Below are positions 16,486 to 24,290 of a DNA stretch of 64,000 nt, one piece after another. The notes beneath the pieces were generated by a model. That model saw only the letters and a program-made list of their open reading frames with translations. It was not told the origin of the DNA and did no database searches. Made by a program: the position numbers and the translations under genes. Where the stretch lies: NCBI GenBank assembly GCA_965216945.1, contig CBDCGU010000003.1, forward strand, positions 2,418,001 to 2,482,000, read 5' to 3'. This DNA is from DATHZQ01 sp965216945. Lineage in GTDB: Bacteria; Actinomycetota; Acidimicrobiia; Spongiisociales; UBA5794. Each line of letters starts with the position of its first letter. Position 1 is the first letter of the stretch.

Positions 16486-17064
16486 TCAGCCGTCGCGGGC
16501 TCGACCCGTCTCGTCGATCCAGGCCTCGGGTTCGACTCCCAGGCCGTCGGCGATCCGGTTGATGTAGTTGAAGTAGCTGCACACCTGAGCGGCATCGTGA
16601 ATCGCCCGGTCGTTCCAGCCGGCGGCCCGCATCTTTGCGACGTCCTGCGGACCGCACTCGGCAGGACGGGTCGTGAGCTTCTCCGTGTACTCGAGCAGCG
16701 CCAGCGTCGCGGTGTCCAGTCCCGCCGTTCGCCAGTCCGCGGCGAACCGATCGACCATCGCCTGGGCGTCGGGGGTGTCGGCGACCTCCGACCGGAGGTC
16801 GTGCAGATGCGCCCGGATTCAGTATTCGCACTCGTTGAGCTGGGAGGTGACGACGGCGATCATCTCGCGCTGCGCCCGGCTGAGCGGCGAGCCGCCGAAC
16901 ATCGCGGAGCCATAGAGCCGCATCGAATCCCGCATGACCTCGCCGTTGGGGCTCATGATCGACACGATGTTCCAGATGCGTCCGGCTCGACGCATCGCCT
17001 TCTCATACTCGCGCTGTGCGATCGGATCGGCCCCGGCGGGCTCCACCTCGTCGATGTACGGCAT
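16486..17064 (-). CDS. AhpD-like (carboxymuconolactone decarboxylase family) selenoprotein
   Basis: A 192-residue alkylhydroperoxidase-like protein read through an in-frame TGA at 16821-16819. Upstream lies LSRAQREMIAVVTSQLNECEY and downstream, in the same frame, IRAHLHDLRSEV and the normal C-terminal half (LLEYTEKLT, WNDRAIHDAAQVCSYFNYIN). The TGA falls exactly where the second cysteine of the family's CxxC redox pair belongs, giving Cys79-Glu-Tyr-Sec82. A bacterial SECIS-type hairpin begins 17 bases after the TGA. CxxU forms of AhpD-like proteins are known selenoproteins and act as thiol peroxidases or oxidoreductases. selA/B/C/D are not in the window. A disabling mutation is the alternative, made unlikely by the hairpin and the intact downstream frame. 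Confidence 0.85.
16782..16801 (-). promoter_or_regulatory. Bacterial SECIS element
   Basis: On the minus strand CGACCTCC (16801-16794) and GGAGGTCG (16789-16782) form a perfect 8-bp stem with the four-base loop GGTC (16793-16790). The loop starts 25 bases after the TGA, within the 16-37 base window known for bacterial SECIS elements, and opens with GG. The same GGUC occurs in the E. coli fdhF loop. It lies inside the coding sequence, as bacterial SECIS elements do. Confidence 0.82.
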
Positions 17065-17188
17065 GGTCGGGACGTTACCGGCCGCGCTCAGGCGTGGCTG
17101 CTCCCCCACCGCTTCCGGCGGCGCTGGGAGAGGCCCCACCCGCTCCCGGCGGCGGGGATCAGCGAGGCGAGCGTCTATCTTCCAGTCG

Positions 17189-18328
17189 ATGCTCGTCGTT
17201 CGCATCGTCTCCTTCGCAGCAGGCGTGCTGGTGGTGGGGTGGACGCTGTTCTCTGCCATTCGCACCGTGATCCTGCCCCGCAGTGCCCAGGTGGCGATCA
17301 CGCGCTGGGTGTTCCGGAGCGTGCAGGTCCCCTTTCGCATGTTGGCCGGCGAACGCAGGACCTACGAGGCTCGGGACCGGGTGATGGCGCTGTACGCACC
17401 CGTCGCTCTGGTCGTCATGCCCGGCGTCTGGCTCGTGCTCGTCGGCATCGGGTTCATGCTCGTGTTCTTCGGCCTGCGGGGTGGTGCCCTCGGCGATGCG
17501 TTCCATCTCGCCGGCTCGTCGCTCACGACGCTCGGGTTCGCTCCGGCCGAAACGGTTGCGGAGCGGGCAGTGGCCTTCTTCGCCGCCGGGTTCGGATTGT
17601 TCCTCGCGGCACTGATGGTGACCTACCTCCCGTCGATCTACTCGGCGTTTTCGCACAGGGAGATCGACGTGGCCTTGCTCGAAGTGCGAGCCGGGAGTCC
17701 ACCGACGGCCGTCGAGTTCATCGAGCGTCATCACAACATCGGTTGGCTGGACGACCTCGATGCCACATGGAACGCATGGGAGCGCTGGTTCGCCGAGACA
17801 GAAGAGAGCCACACGAGCTACCCGGTGCTGGCCTTCTTTCGCTCTCCGCGATCGGACCAGTCGTGGGTGGTGGCGTCCGGCACCGTGCTCGACGCCGCGG
17901 CCCTCTACATGTCGGCCATACCGGAGCGTCGCATCGGGCCGGCAGGCGTTGCGCTGCGAGCCGGCTATCTGGCGCTGCGCAGCATCGCCGGCTTCTTCGG
18001 CATCGAGTTCGACTCCGACCCGGCTCCCACCGACCCGATCTCGATCACCCGCAGTGAGTTCGAGGCGGCGCTCGACCGACTCCAACAGGCAGGTGTGCCG
18101 CTGGTCGGTGACCGGGACCAGGCCTGGCGGGACTTCGCCGGGTGGCGTGTCAACTACGACACCGTCCTGCTGGCGCTCGCCCAGATCACGATGGCGCCGG
18201 TGGCGCCGTGGACATCCGACCGCTCCGCACCGGGCCTGAAGGAACCCAAGGTCCGGCGCTTCGGGCGCCGTCTGCACGGTGCGAACCGGCTGGACGGCGA
18301 AGCGGACGCACCGACGTACAATCGCTGA
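17189..18328 (+). CDS. Ion-channel-like membrane protein
   Basis: A 379-residue protein with a membrane half (helices about residues 3-22, 73-97, 125-148) and a soluble C-terminal half of some 230 residues. Between the second and third helices, HLAGSSLTTLGFAPAETV resembles a pore loop with a channel-type filter (TTLGF), so I call it ion-channel-like, but the ion is unknown. The soluble half is helical with WRDFAGWRVNYD near the end and may be a regulatory domain. Divergent from the selenoprotein gene, it sits 22 bp before the P-loop kinase gene and probably shares its transcript. Confidence 0.7.
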   Translation: MLVVRIVSFAAGVLVVGWTLFSAIRTVILPRSAQVAITRWVFRSVQVPFRMLAGERRTYEARDRVMALYAPVALVVMPGVWLVLVGIGFMLVFFGLRGGALGDAFHLAGSSLTTLGFAPAETVAERAVAFFAAGFGLFLAALMVTYLPSIYSAFSHREIDVALLEVRAGSPPTAVEFIERHHNIGWLDDLDATWNAWERWFAETEESHTSYPVLAFFRSPRSDQSWVVASGTVLDAAALYMSAIPERRIGPAGVALRAGYLALRSIAGFFGIEFDSDPAPTDPISITRSEFEAALDRLQQAGVPLVGDRDQAWRDFAGWRVNYDTVLLALAQITMAPVAPWTSDRSAPGLKEPKVRRFGRRLHGANRLDGEADAPTYNR

Positions 18329-18350
18329 ACGGCGAACGAGGAGGATGCAG

Positions 18351-19238
18351 GTGCGTATCGACGGCGCGCACGCCTCGCTCCGGGAGCGAGTGGTCGGGGA
18401 GCACGGCGTCATCATGCTCATCGGGGCCGCCGACACCGGGAAGACGACGCTCGCTCGCCAGCTGGCGAGGGACGCCCTTGCCTCGGACCGCTCCGTCGCC
18501 TACATCGATGCCGACGTCGCCGCGGCGACCGTGGGCCCGCCGGCGTGCGTCGGGCTCAGGTACCTGGGAAGCCCGCGGGATCTCACGAACTTGGAAACCG
18601 CAGACGAGCTCCGTTTCGTGGGGTCGGTGCACCCCCAGGGCGTCGTTCTCCCCCATGTCGTCGCAACGGCCGCGCTGGTGGAACGGGCTCGGCGCCAGGC
18701 CGATTTCATCGTGCTCGACACCACCGGTGTGGTGGCCGGAGTGGTTGGGCAGACGCTCAAGTACCACCTCATGGAGTTGTGCTCGCCTGCCGTGGTCATC
18801 GCGATGCAGCGCGGCACGGAGATGGAGCCCATCGTCGGCATGCTCAAACGATTCCTCGGTGCCCGCATCGCCAAGGCCGAGCCGGCGCCGGATCACATTC
18901 CGCTCAGTCCGATCGAACGGAGTGAGCAGCGTAGCAAGGCCTTCGCCGATGCGCTGCCGACCCCACTCGAACGGTGGCGCGTGCAGCCGACCGTATTCGC
19001 TCCGACCCTGCCGGAGGGCTTCGACGTGACGAAGCTCGAGGGCATGCTGGTGGGCATCCAGGACGGCAACGGCCGCTGTCTCGGGTTGGGAGTCATCGAG
19101 CACACGGAGGGCACCCTGCGGGTCGCCACCCGCCACGGCGAGGCGATGCGGGGTCTGCGCCTGGGCTCGATGCGCATCGACCTCGACACGTACGCCACAA
19201 CAGGTGTCCGCCTGCGCCAGCTCTTCTTCGGAATCTGA
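18351..19238 (+). CDS. Clp1/Grc3-like P-loop polynucleotide kinase
   Basis: A 295-residue NTPase with Walker A GAADTGKTTLARQLARDAL (about residues 25-43), a second motif VAYIDADVAAATVGPP with the DxD typical of the Clp1/Grc3 group, and a hydrophobic Walker-B-like strand FIVLDTTGVVAG. The C-terminal 80 residues form a small beta domain. Eukaryotic and archaeal relatives phosphorylate RNA or DNA 5'-hydroxyl ends; bacterial members are little studied. GTG at 18351 is preferred to ATG at 18345 because AGGAGG (18339-18344) is then six bases upstream. Confidence 0.8.
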   Translation: MRIDGAHASLRERVVGEHGVIMLIGAADTGKTTLARQLARDALASDRSVAYIDADVAAATVGPPACVGLRYLGSPRDLTNLETADELRFVGSVHPQGVVLPHVVATAALVERARRQADFIVLDTTGVVAGVVGQTLKYHLMELCSPAVVIAMQRGTEMEPIVGMLKRFLGARIAKAEPAPDHIPLSPIERSEQRSKAFADALPTPLERWRVQPTVFAPTLPEGFDVTKLEGMLVGIQDGNGRCLGLGVIEHTEGTLRVATRHGEAMRGLRLGSMRIDLDTYATTGVRLRQLFFGI

Positions 19239-19242
19239 CGCT

Positions 19243-19271
19243 TCATCCAACAACCTTCGGTTGTCGGATGA
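19243..19271. terminator. Hairpin after the Clp1-like gene
   Basis: TCATCCAACAACC and GGTTGTCGGATGA form a 13-bp stem with one mismatch and a TTC loop, five bases after the stop codon. No T run follows in either direction, so it may act as a transcript-end stabiliser or a bidirectional barrier to the convergent gene at 19317. Confidence 0.6.
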
Positions 19272-19316
19272 GCTCTCACAGGAGCCCCTCCGAAGAGCGT
19301 CGTTTGGGGAGCGGGC

Positions 19317-19862
19317 TCAGGGGGTTGGGACTGCCTTGTCGGGGCTCATCACTGCGAAGCCGGCCTCGGTGCCGCGGACCGTGAAGATGCGACGGCCGGG
19401 TTGGATGGCGGGCTTGGGGTCCGTGACGTCTCGGCCCATCGAGCGCCAGTGGAGCACGATCACTTCGAGGGGTGCATCGGTCACCAGGGCGACCCCGTAG
19501 AGCACGGGCTTGCGGACCGGCGATTGGATCACCTCGAGCAGCGGCCCGACGCGAAAGAAGGCCGTCGGCCGGCCGCGCACCTCCATACGGAGCCGGGGCG
19601 ACAGCTCGACGGCGCCGAGCGTCTCGATCGCCGCCTCCAGATCGGGAACCAGCAGCACGATGTGGTCGAGATCCCACCCGTCGCAGATCTCGCCCGCTTG
19701 CGGTGCGCAACTCGGGATGGGGAACTCTGGTGTCGCTCCCGACCAGTGCCACGCCGGGTCGCCGCTCAGCAACACGGTCGACCGCGTCATCAGTGGGTTG
19801 GGAAGGTCGAACTCTTCCCAAGGAATCGGGAGCCGCAGCGCAGCGATCGTGGGCGACGCCAT
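19317..19862 (-). CDS. VOC/glyoxalase superfamily protein
   Basis: A 181-residue protein with the paired beta-alpha-beta-beta-beta pattern of the vicinal oxygen chelate fold. GWDLDHIVLLVPDLEAAIET opens the clearest module and is a standard VOC signature with a candidate metal His, and FFRVGPLLEVIQSP ends it with a possible metal Glu. The first 60 residues, including PIPWEEFDLPNP, are specific to this protein. Substrate unknown. It is monocistronic, converges with the Clp1-like gene, and has a 340-bp gene-free region upstream that contains DnaA boxes. Confidence 0.72.
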   Translation of the reverse strand: MASPTIAALRLPIPWEEFDLPNPLMTRSTVLLSGDPAWHWSGATPEFPIPSCAPQAGEICDGWDLDHIVLLVPDLEAAIETLGAVELSPRLRMEVRGRPTAFFRVGPLLEVIQSPVRKPVLYGVALVTDAPLEVIVLHWRSMGRDVTDPKPAIQPGRRIFTVRGTEAGFAVMSPDKAVPTP

Positions 19863-20203
19863 GTGCCGAAGCGTAGGGCGGTACGCGAACCCCACGGAGG
19901 ACCGTTCGACGGCCGGCGGGGACCCACCGGGTTCCTGCGACGCGGCAAAGCCCGAGGAACCTGATGGCACCATCCCCGCACTTCCCCGAACGAGGCCGGC
20001 GCATCGAGCACCTTGGGCTTTGCTCGTTCCGACCATACGAAGCGGCGGAGTCCGAATCAACCCGTCTGATTTGCCTGAATCTGGAGGGTGAACCACGCGT
20101 CTGCTGCGCCTAATTCCGCCTACATGAGCCCCCAGAGTAGGGGTTGTCCACATATCCACAACAATCCACAGGGGGTTGTGCACAACGGGTGTCGACAACT
20201 TCC
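19863..20203. other. Gene-free region between the VOC and ybjN-like genes
   Basis: About 340 bp. The half near 19863-20100 has no credible gene; the frames there lack protein-like composition. The part from about 20130 is richer in A and T than its surroundings and carries the DnaA-box cluster. Confidence 0.6.
20144..20198. promoter_or_regulatory. Cluster of five or six DnaA boxes
   Basis: Within 55 bp lie TTGTCCACA (20144-20152, exact actinobacterial consensus), ATATCCACA (20152-20160), CAATCCACA (20162-20170), TTGTGCACA (20176-20184, also readable on the other strand because TTGTGCACAA is palindromic) and TTGTCGACA on the minus strand (20198-20190). No dnaA or dnaN gene is near, so this is not an ordinary oriC. 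A DnaA-titrating or regulatory site is more likely. Confidence 0.72.
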
Positions 20204-20641
20204 TCAGGGGGATTTTTCGCGTTGCCGAAAGCCGAGTGCGATCAGCGCACGGAAGGAAAGTTCGATCACTTCGTACACCGTCCCCACCGCTCCATCCAGG
20301 GTGTCCTCGCTCAACATCTGCAGTGGAATGCGGCCGATGGCGAACAGATCGCCCCGGTCGTCGGTTGCGAGATACGCCGGCCAGGACCTCCAGTTGCGGG
20401 CCAGGCAGTATCGGTAGAACTCTGCGCCGGCGCCGGGGGGCCGCGGCATCACGTACGCCTCGATGCCGACCGTGATCTCGCCGATGTCGAACCACACGGT
20501 GGTGAAGTCCCGGCAGGTCTGCGCCATCCGAATCCCGAGACGCCCCTCGTGCGTTCCTGCCCACACGACATCCGACGCCGGATCGGCCGTCCAGCGCTCC
20601 GTGACGGCGGCAACGAGAGCCGTGGCCTCGGCCTTCCTCAT
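20204..20641 (-). CDS. YbjN-domain protein, partner of MshA
   Basis: A 145-residue protein with the type III chaperone-like YbjN fold: an N-terminal helix, a beta sheet containing WAGTHEGRLGIRM and TVWFDIGEITVGIEAYVMP, then two helices with FYRYCLARNW and YEVIELSFRALIALGF. The ATG overlaps the mshA stop (ATGA). The same mshA-ybjN order occurs in mycobacteria. The function is not established and may be chaperone-like. Confidence 0.82.
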   Translation of the reverse strand: MRKAEATALVAAVTERWTADPASDVVWAGTHEGRLGIRMAQTCRDFTTVWFDIGEITVGIEAYVMPRPPGAGAEFYRYCLARNWRSWPAYLATDDRGDLFAIGRIPLQMLSEDTLDGAVGTVYEVIELSFRALIALGFRQREKSP

Positions 20642-21855
20642 TGGATACCGGCATACAACTCGAGGAGGCGGTCGGCGGTCGCCTCCCACGAGAAGCGCTC
20701 GGCGAACTCGACGGCGGCTGCCGACATGGCGGCTCGCCCACTGCGATCTCCCAGGATCCGTTCCAGCGCCGCTGCGTAATCGACGGGATCATGACCGCGC
20801 ACCAGGATGCCGCTGGTGCCGTCGTCGATGGCATAAGGAAGGCCGCCCACGTCTGCAGCGATCACCGGCAGCCCGCACGCCTGGGCCTCCGCCGCAACGA
20901 GCCCGAAGGTCTCGCTGCGCGAGGGTACGACGAGAACGTCCGCAGCTCGGTAGAAGTCCGGCAGTGCCTCATGCGGTTGTGTCGGCACGAAGTGCGTTCG
21001 TTCCCGAAGCCCCAGTGTCGCCGCCAGCGTGTGGAGACGGCTCACCTCCGCCTCGCCCTGCGGGCCACTCGGTCCGCCGATGACGATGAGGTGGGGGAGC
21101 ACACCATGGAAAGGGCCGAGCCGGGCAACCGCCTCAACAGCAACGTCGGCTGCCTTCAGCGGCTGGATGCGGCCGACGAACAACACCAGAGGAGCGTCGG
21201 GCAGGCCCAGCCACCGGCGGGCCTCGGCTTTGTCGCCGGGGGAGAACACCGTGTGGTCGATTCCGGGAGGAGAGGTGCACAGACGCTCGGGCAGCGCCCC
21301 GTAGTGCTCGAGGAGATCGTCGAACTCATGCGGTGTCGAAGCGATGACGCAGTCGGATTGGGCGATGACTTCCTCCTCGGTCAGCGTGCGCATCGGGCTC
21401 GACGGCGCTTCGTCGGCACGTCGACTCAGATCCTTGACCCTGCCCAAGGTGTGGAACGAGTTGGCGAGCGGCGCCCGGAGTGTCTCCTTGAGAATGACAC
21501 CCACCCAACCGGACAACCAGTAGTGGCTGTGGATGACATCAGGACGGGCTCCCGCGGCGTCGATCCACTTCATCGTTCCCTCGGTGAACTCGGCCACGTG
21601 TCGAGGCAGTTCGGCGACGGGCAGGTCGCTGGCGGGGCCGGCGGGAATATGGATCACCGAGTAGCCGGGAGCGACCTGGCTCACCTCCGGCGTCTCGGTG
21701 TCGGTGCGCCGCGTGAACACCGTCACGTCGACGCCGCGAGCTGCCATCGTGTGAGACAGCTCGTGGATGTACACGTTCATACCGCCGGCATTGCCCGTGC
21801 CCGGCAGCACCAGCGGGCATGTGTGCATCGAGATGTAGGTGACTCGCTGGATCAT
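20638..21855 (-). CDS. mshA: D-inositol-3-phosphate glycosyltransferase MshA
   Basis: A 405-residue GT-B glycosyltransferase that transfers N-acetylglucosamine from UDP-GlcNAc to 1L-myo-inositol 1-phosphate, the first step of mycothiol synthesis. Visible are the N-terminal loop GTGNAGGMNVYIHELSHTMA, VIHSHYWLSGWVG, the substrate loop SFHTLGRVKDLSR, FVGRIQPLKAADV, and the sugar-nucleotide motif SETFGLVAAEAQACGLPVIA with both Glu residues. The ybjN neighbour supports MshA over other GT4 enzymes. It sits third in a chain of four genes joined by ATGA overlaps. Confidence 0.92.
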   Translation of the reverse strand: MIQRVTYISMHTCPLVLPGTGNAGGMNVYIHELSHTMAARGVDVTVFTRRTDTETPEVSQVAPGYSVIHIPAGPASDLPVAELPRHVAEFTEGTMKWIDAAGARPDVIHSHYWLSGWVGVILKETLRAPLANSFHTLGRVKDLSRRADEAPSSPMRTLTEEEVIAQSDCVIASTPHEFDDLLEHYGALPERLCTSPPGIDHTVFSPGDKAEARRWLGLPDAPLVLFVGRIQPLKAADVAVEAVARLGPFHGVLPHLIVIGGPSGPQGEAEVSRLHTLAATLGLRERTHFVPTQPHEALPDFYRAADVLVVPSRSETFGLVAAEAQACGLPVIAADVGGLPYAIDDGTSGILVRGHDPVDYAAALERILGDRSGRAAMSAAAVEFAERFSWEATADRLLELYAGIQ

Positions 21856-22772
21856 TTGGCCGCTCCCAACGTCCCCTCCAGGGCGTACAGCGGCCGCGGC
21901 TCGGCGCCGAGACGGAACTTGTACGCCTCGTCGCCCTTGAGGAAGTCGAACACGTGCCGTCCCGATTCGATCGTGCTCTCGATCAGCATGCTCACCAGCA
22001 CGACTCCCGGTGACGCGTGGCCCGCAGCGGGATCATATGCCGAGTTGTAGAGGTAATAGCCGTCGGCGTCCTCGAATCCGAACGCCGCTGCCACCGGCGC
22101 TCCGGCATCGCCGACGAGTACATCGATCACGGCGCCGCACCGCTGGTGGAGTGCCAGGAACAACTCCTCCATCTGTGTTGACATGAATGTCGCCTTTTCG
22201 CCCGTCGACAGTCGATGCATGTTGGCGAACATGTGCACCTGATCGGCTCCGGCAACACGCACCAGTCGCGGCTCCCCGATCGCATCGCCGAATCTCCGCC
22301 GCTTTCGTCGGGTCTCGTGGCGTTCCTTCTTGCCGATCGCAGCGAGGTAGGCATCGAAGGTGGGCGGAAGGTCGAGGACGGCAGCGACCTCGTGTTGGGT
22401 GTGGTGGACCTCGCCGGCACGATGGACCAGCGCCTTCGCCATCACATCGGCCGCCTCCGCGGGCAGGCTGTCGAAGCGGAAGGGTGTTCCGGCCGGCACG
22501 CCGTCTGCCAACTCATCGATGAGCCCGGCCGTGATCTCGCCGAGTGGCGAGTGGTAATCGGTGACGTCCTCGTGCCCGACGAGATCGAGGGCGCCGCGAT
22601 GGAGCCTGGCTGCGACGAGACCGCGGGAGTCGTCGGCGATGATCAGGCGATCCTCCGCCGGTGCAGCCGTCGACCACCATGTCTCGAGAAAGGCTCGACC
22701 CGGAAAGGGCCCGGTGCGCCCGGCCACCGGCGGGAGGCCGAAGCTCGCACTGTCCCAGGCAGGATCGCTCAT
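21852..22772 (-). CDS. FemAB-like GNAT acyltransferase
   Basis: A 306-residue protein with the double-GNAT layout of the Acetyltransf_6/FemAB group. The signature is LPPTFDAYLAAIGKKERHET followed by RRKRRRF, and the C-terminal half has APVAAAFGFEDADGYYLYNS, SPGVVLVSMLIE and FDFLKGDEAYKFRLGA. Relatives transfer amino acids or acyl groups to peptidoglycan, glycans or small molecules. It overlaps asparaginase upstream and mshA downstream by ATGA, so it may serve thiol or cell-wall metabolism. The substrate is unknown. Confidence 0.82.
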   Translation of the reverse strand: MSDPAWDSASFGLPPVAGRTGPFPGRAFLETWWSTAAPAEDRLIIADDSRGLVAARLHRGALDLVGHEDVTDYHSPLGEITAGLIDELADGVPAGTPFRFDSLPAEAADVMAKALVHRAGEVHHTQHEVAAVLDLPPTFDAYLAAIGKKERHETRRKRRRFGDAIGEPRLVRVAGADQVHMFANMHRLSTGEKATFMSTQMEELFLALHQRCGAVIDVLVGDAGAPVAAAFGFEDADGYYLYNSAYDPAAGHASPGVVLVSMLIESTIESGRHVFDFLKGDEAYKFRLGAEPRPLYALEGTLGAAK

Positions 22773-23710
22773 TCTCGGGGTGCCCCGGCGACCGGGAGCA
22801 TGACGCCAACCCGGTTGCCGCCGCCGAGCACAGGCGGCCGCAGCTCGTCTTCGAGGGCTGCCAACGCCGCCGAGCTCAGCATGCCCATACGAGCGGCGAC
22901 GTGGATCGTTGCCTGCACAGCCACTGCGATCGAGCCCTCGTGGCTCTTGGCGGCGATGCCGACGCCGTGACGGCCGACAGCCATGACACCTTGGGCACCG
23001 CCCTTGGCCGGCCCACCCCACCACATGGCAAGCCGGCCGTCGGCACGATCGTTCCCCGATGTCAGCGCCGGGTAGCGGCTGATGGCGGTGCGGACGGCTG
23101 CAAACCGCTCTTCGATGCTGATGGCGGCGAAGGCGCGCGCCAGACCGCGAATCGAGCCTCGCATGGTCGGCGCACCACAACCGTCGACCCCCGTCGGTTC
23201 GCCGTCGACGCCCGTCAACTCGGAGGTCAGAGCGATGACACGCTGCTGGAGGGGATGGTCCGCGGAGAGGTAGCTCTCGAGGGGCCAGCCTTGGGCAGCC
23301 GCAGCGGCGAGAAACCCGGCGTGCTTACCACTGCAGTTGTGAAAGATGCGCTTGCGTGCATGCCCCGCTCGCACTGCATGCATACGGGCCCCGGCGCCGA
23401 GGGGAAGGTCGGGCGGGCAACGCAACGCAGACTCGTCGAGGCCGGCGCCGGCGAGCACCGACCGCACCAGGGCCAGGTGGGCCGGGGTGCCGCTGTGGCT
23501 GGAACACGCCACGGCCAGCTGCTCGGGTGCCAGCTCCGCCCCGCACTCGATGCTGATCGTCGCCTGGATCGACTTGATCGACGACCGGTAGTACAGCGGG
23601 CGGTCCGGATCACCCCAGGTCTGCAAGGTCTTGTCCGCCGCGTCGATGACGACGGCGCTCCATGGGTGGGTCGACTCGACGAGGCCCGAACGAACGGTGA
23701 CGGCTTCCAC
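22769..23710 (-). CDS. Asparaginase (Asparaginase_II family)
   Basis: A 313-residue protein of the actinobacterial and rhizobial asparaginase family, distinct from E. coli AnsA/AnsB. Diagnostic stretches are YYRSSIKSIQATISIECGA, AVACSSHSGTPAHLALVRSV, IFHNCSGKHAGFLAAAAAQGW, GVDGCGAPTM and VMAVGRHGVGIAAKS. It hydrolyses asparagine to aspartate and ammonia in the cytosol. First gene of the coupled asparaginase-femAB-mshA-ybjN operon; a link to mycothiol synthesis is not obvious. Confidence 0.9.
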   Translation of the reverse strand: MEAVTVRSGLVESTHPWSAVVIDAADKTLQTWGDPDRPLYYRSSIKSIQATISIECGAELAPEQLAVACSSHSGTPAHLALVRSVLAGAGLDESALRCPPDLPLGAGARMHAVRAGHARKRIFHNCSGKHAGFLAAAAAQGWPLESYLSADHPLQQRVIALTSELTGVDGEPTGVDGCGAPTMRGSIRGLARAFAAISIEERFAAVRTAISRYPALTSGNDRADGRLAMWWGGPAKGGAQGVMAVGRHGVGIAAKSHEGSIAVAVQATIHVAARMGMLSSAALAALEDELRPPVLGGGNRVGVMLPVAGAPRE

Positions 23711-23719
23711 GGCGGGCGA

Positions 23720-24256
23720 TCAATCCTGCAGCAGCTCGTCGATGGAGGTGAGTCCGAGCCGGTAGCGGCGGCTGATCTCGGCGCCGAGGGAGTCGTAGGC
23801 GTTCTGGGCTGCGGAGCGCAGTGCGGTGATCTCCGTCTCGGTGGCTCGCAGTGTCTCAAGCGCGTCAGTGAGTGCGTTGTCATCGAGCTCGTCGATCCGA
23901 GCCGGGAAATCGTCGGCGAGGATCTGGTCGATGCGCCGCCGCCCCCGGTCCTCGTGGCCGGGTATTGCGGGAGTGATGCTCGTTGCCGCTCTGTGTCGGG
24001 CAGGAAGCTCGGCATCGGCCAGGATCTCGTCGAGGGCCTCGATCACGGAGCGGTCCTCTTCTCCCGCCCGGCGCCGCTGTTCGAACGCAACGATGTCGAG
24101 CCGGGCGTGGATGAGTCGGCGCTGGTAGGACAACTCGTTCTCGACTTCGCCCGAAACCGCTCGGCGGTGACGCAGCTCCACGACCGAGAGGCTGTCGAGC
24201 TCGCTCAGGAAGTCAGGAGCGACCACCAGGTCGGTACGGCGCCGTCGGTCGCTCAC
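23720..24256 (-). CDS. RsiG-like protein (c-di-GMP-binding anti-sigma type)
   Basis: A 178-residue, highly charged helical protein. Residues 39-54 read E-x3-S-x2-R-x3-H-x3-D (Glu39, Ser43, Arg46, His50, Asp54). This is the c-di-GMP-binding motif of Streptomyces RsiG (E-x3-S-x2-R-x3-Q-x3-D) with His in place of Gln. The context LIHARLDIVAFEQRRR is the usual antiparallel coiled-coil core. RsiG holds WhiG-type sigma factors inactive when c-di-GMP is bound. No whiG homologue is in the window, though another sigma gene lies at 56929. It precedes the asparaginase operon by 10 bp. Confidence 0.75.
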   Translation of the reverse strand: MSDRRRRTDLVVAPDFLSELDSLSVVELRHRRAVSGEVENELSYQRRLIHARLDIVAFEQRRRAGEEDRSVIEALDEILADAELPARHRAATSITPAIPGHEDRGRRRIDQILADDFPARIDELDDNALTDALETLRATETEITALRSAAQNAYDSLGAEISRRYRLGLTSIDELLQD

Positions 24257-24290
24257 CTGGGTGGCTCTTGCCGGTTGCCGTCGGTCAGGA

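Noticed and set aside
16521..16540. tRNA T-arm-like sequence GGGTTCGACTCCC
   Set aside because: It lies inside the selenoprotein coding sequence and no acceptor, D or anticodon arm can be placed around it.
16819..16821. Frame-breaking stop splitting the AhpD-like gene into two pseudogene fragments
   Set aside because: The TGA sits exactly at the redox cysteine and a SECIS-type hairpin follows at the right distance, so selenocysteine insertion explains it better than decay.
20144..20198. Chromosomal origin oriC
   Set aside because: DnaA boxes are present, but dnaA, dnaN, recF and gyrB, which normally flank actinobacterial oriC, are absent on both sides.
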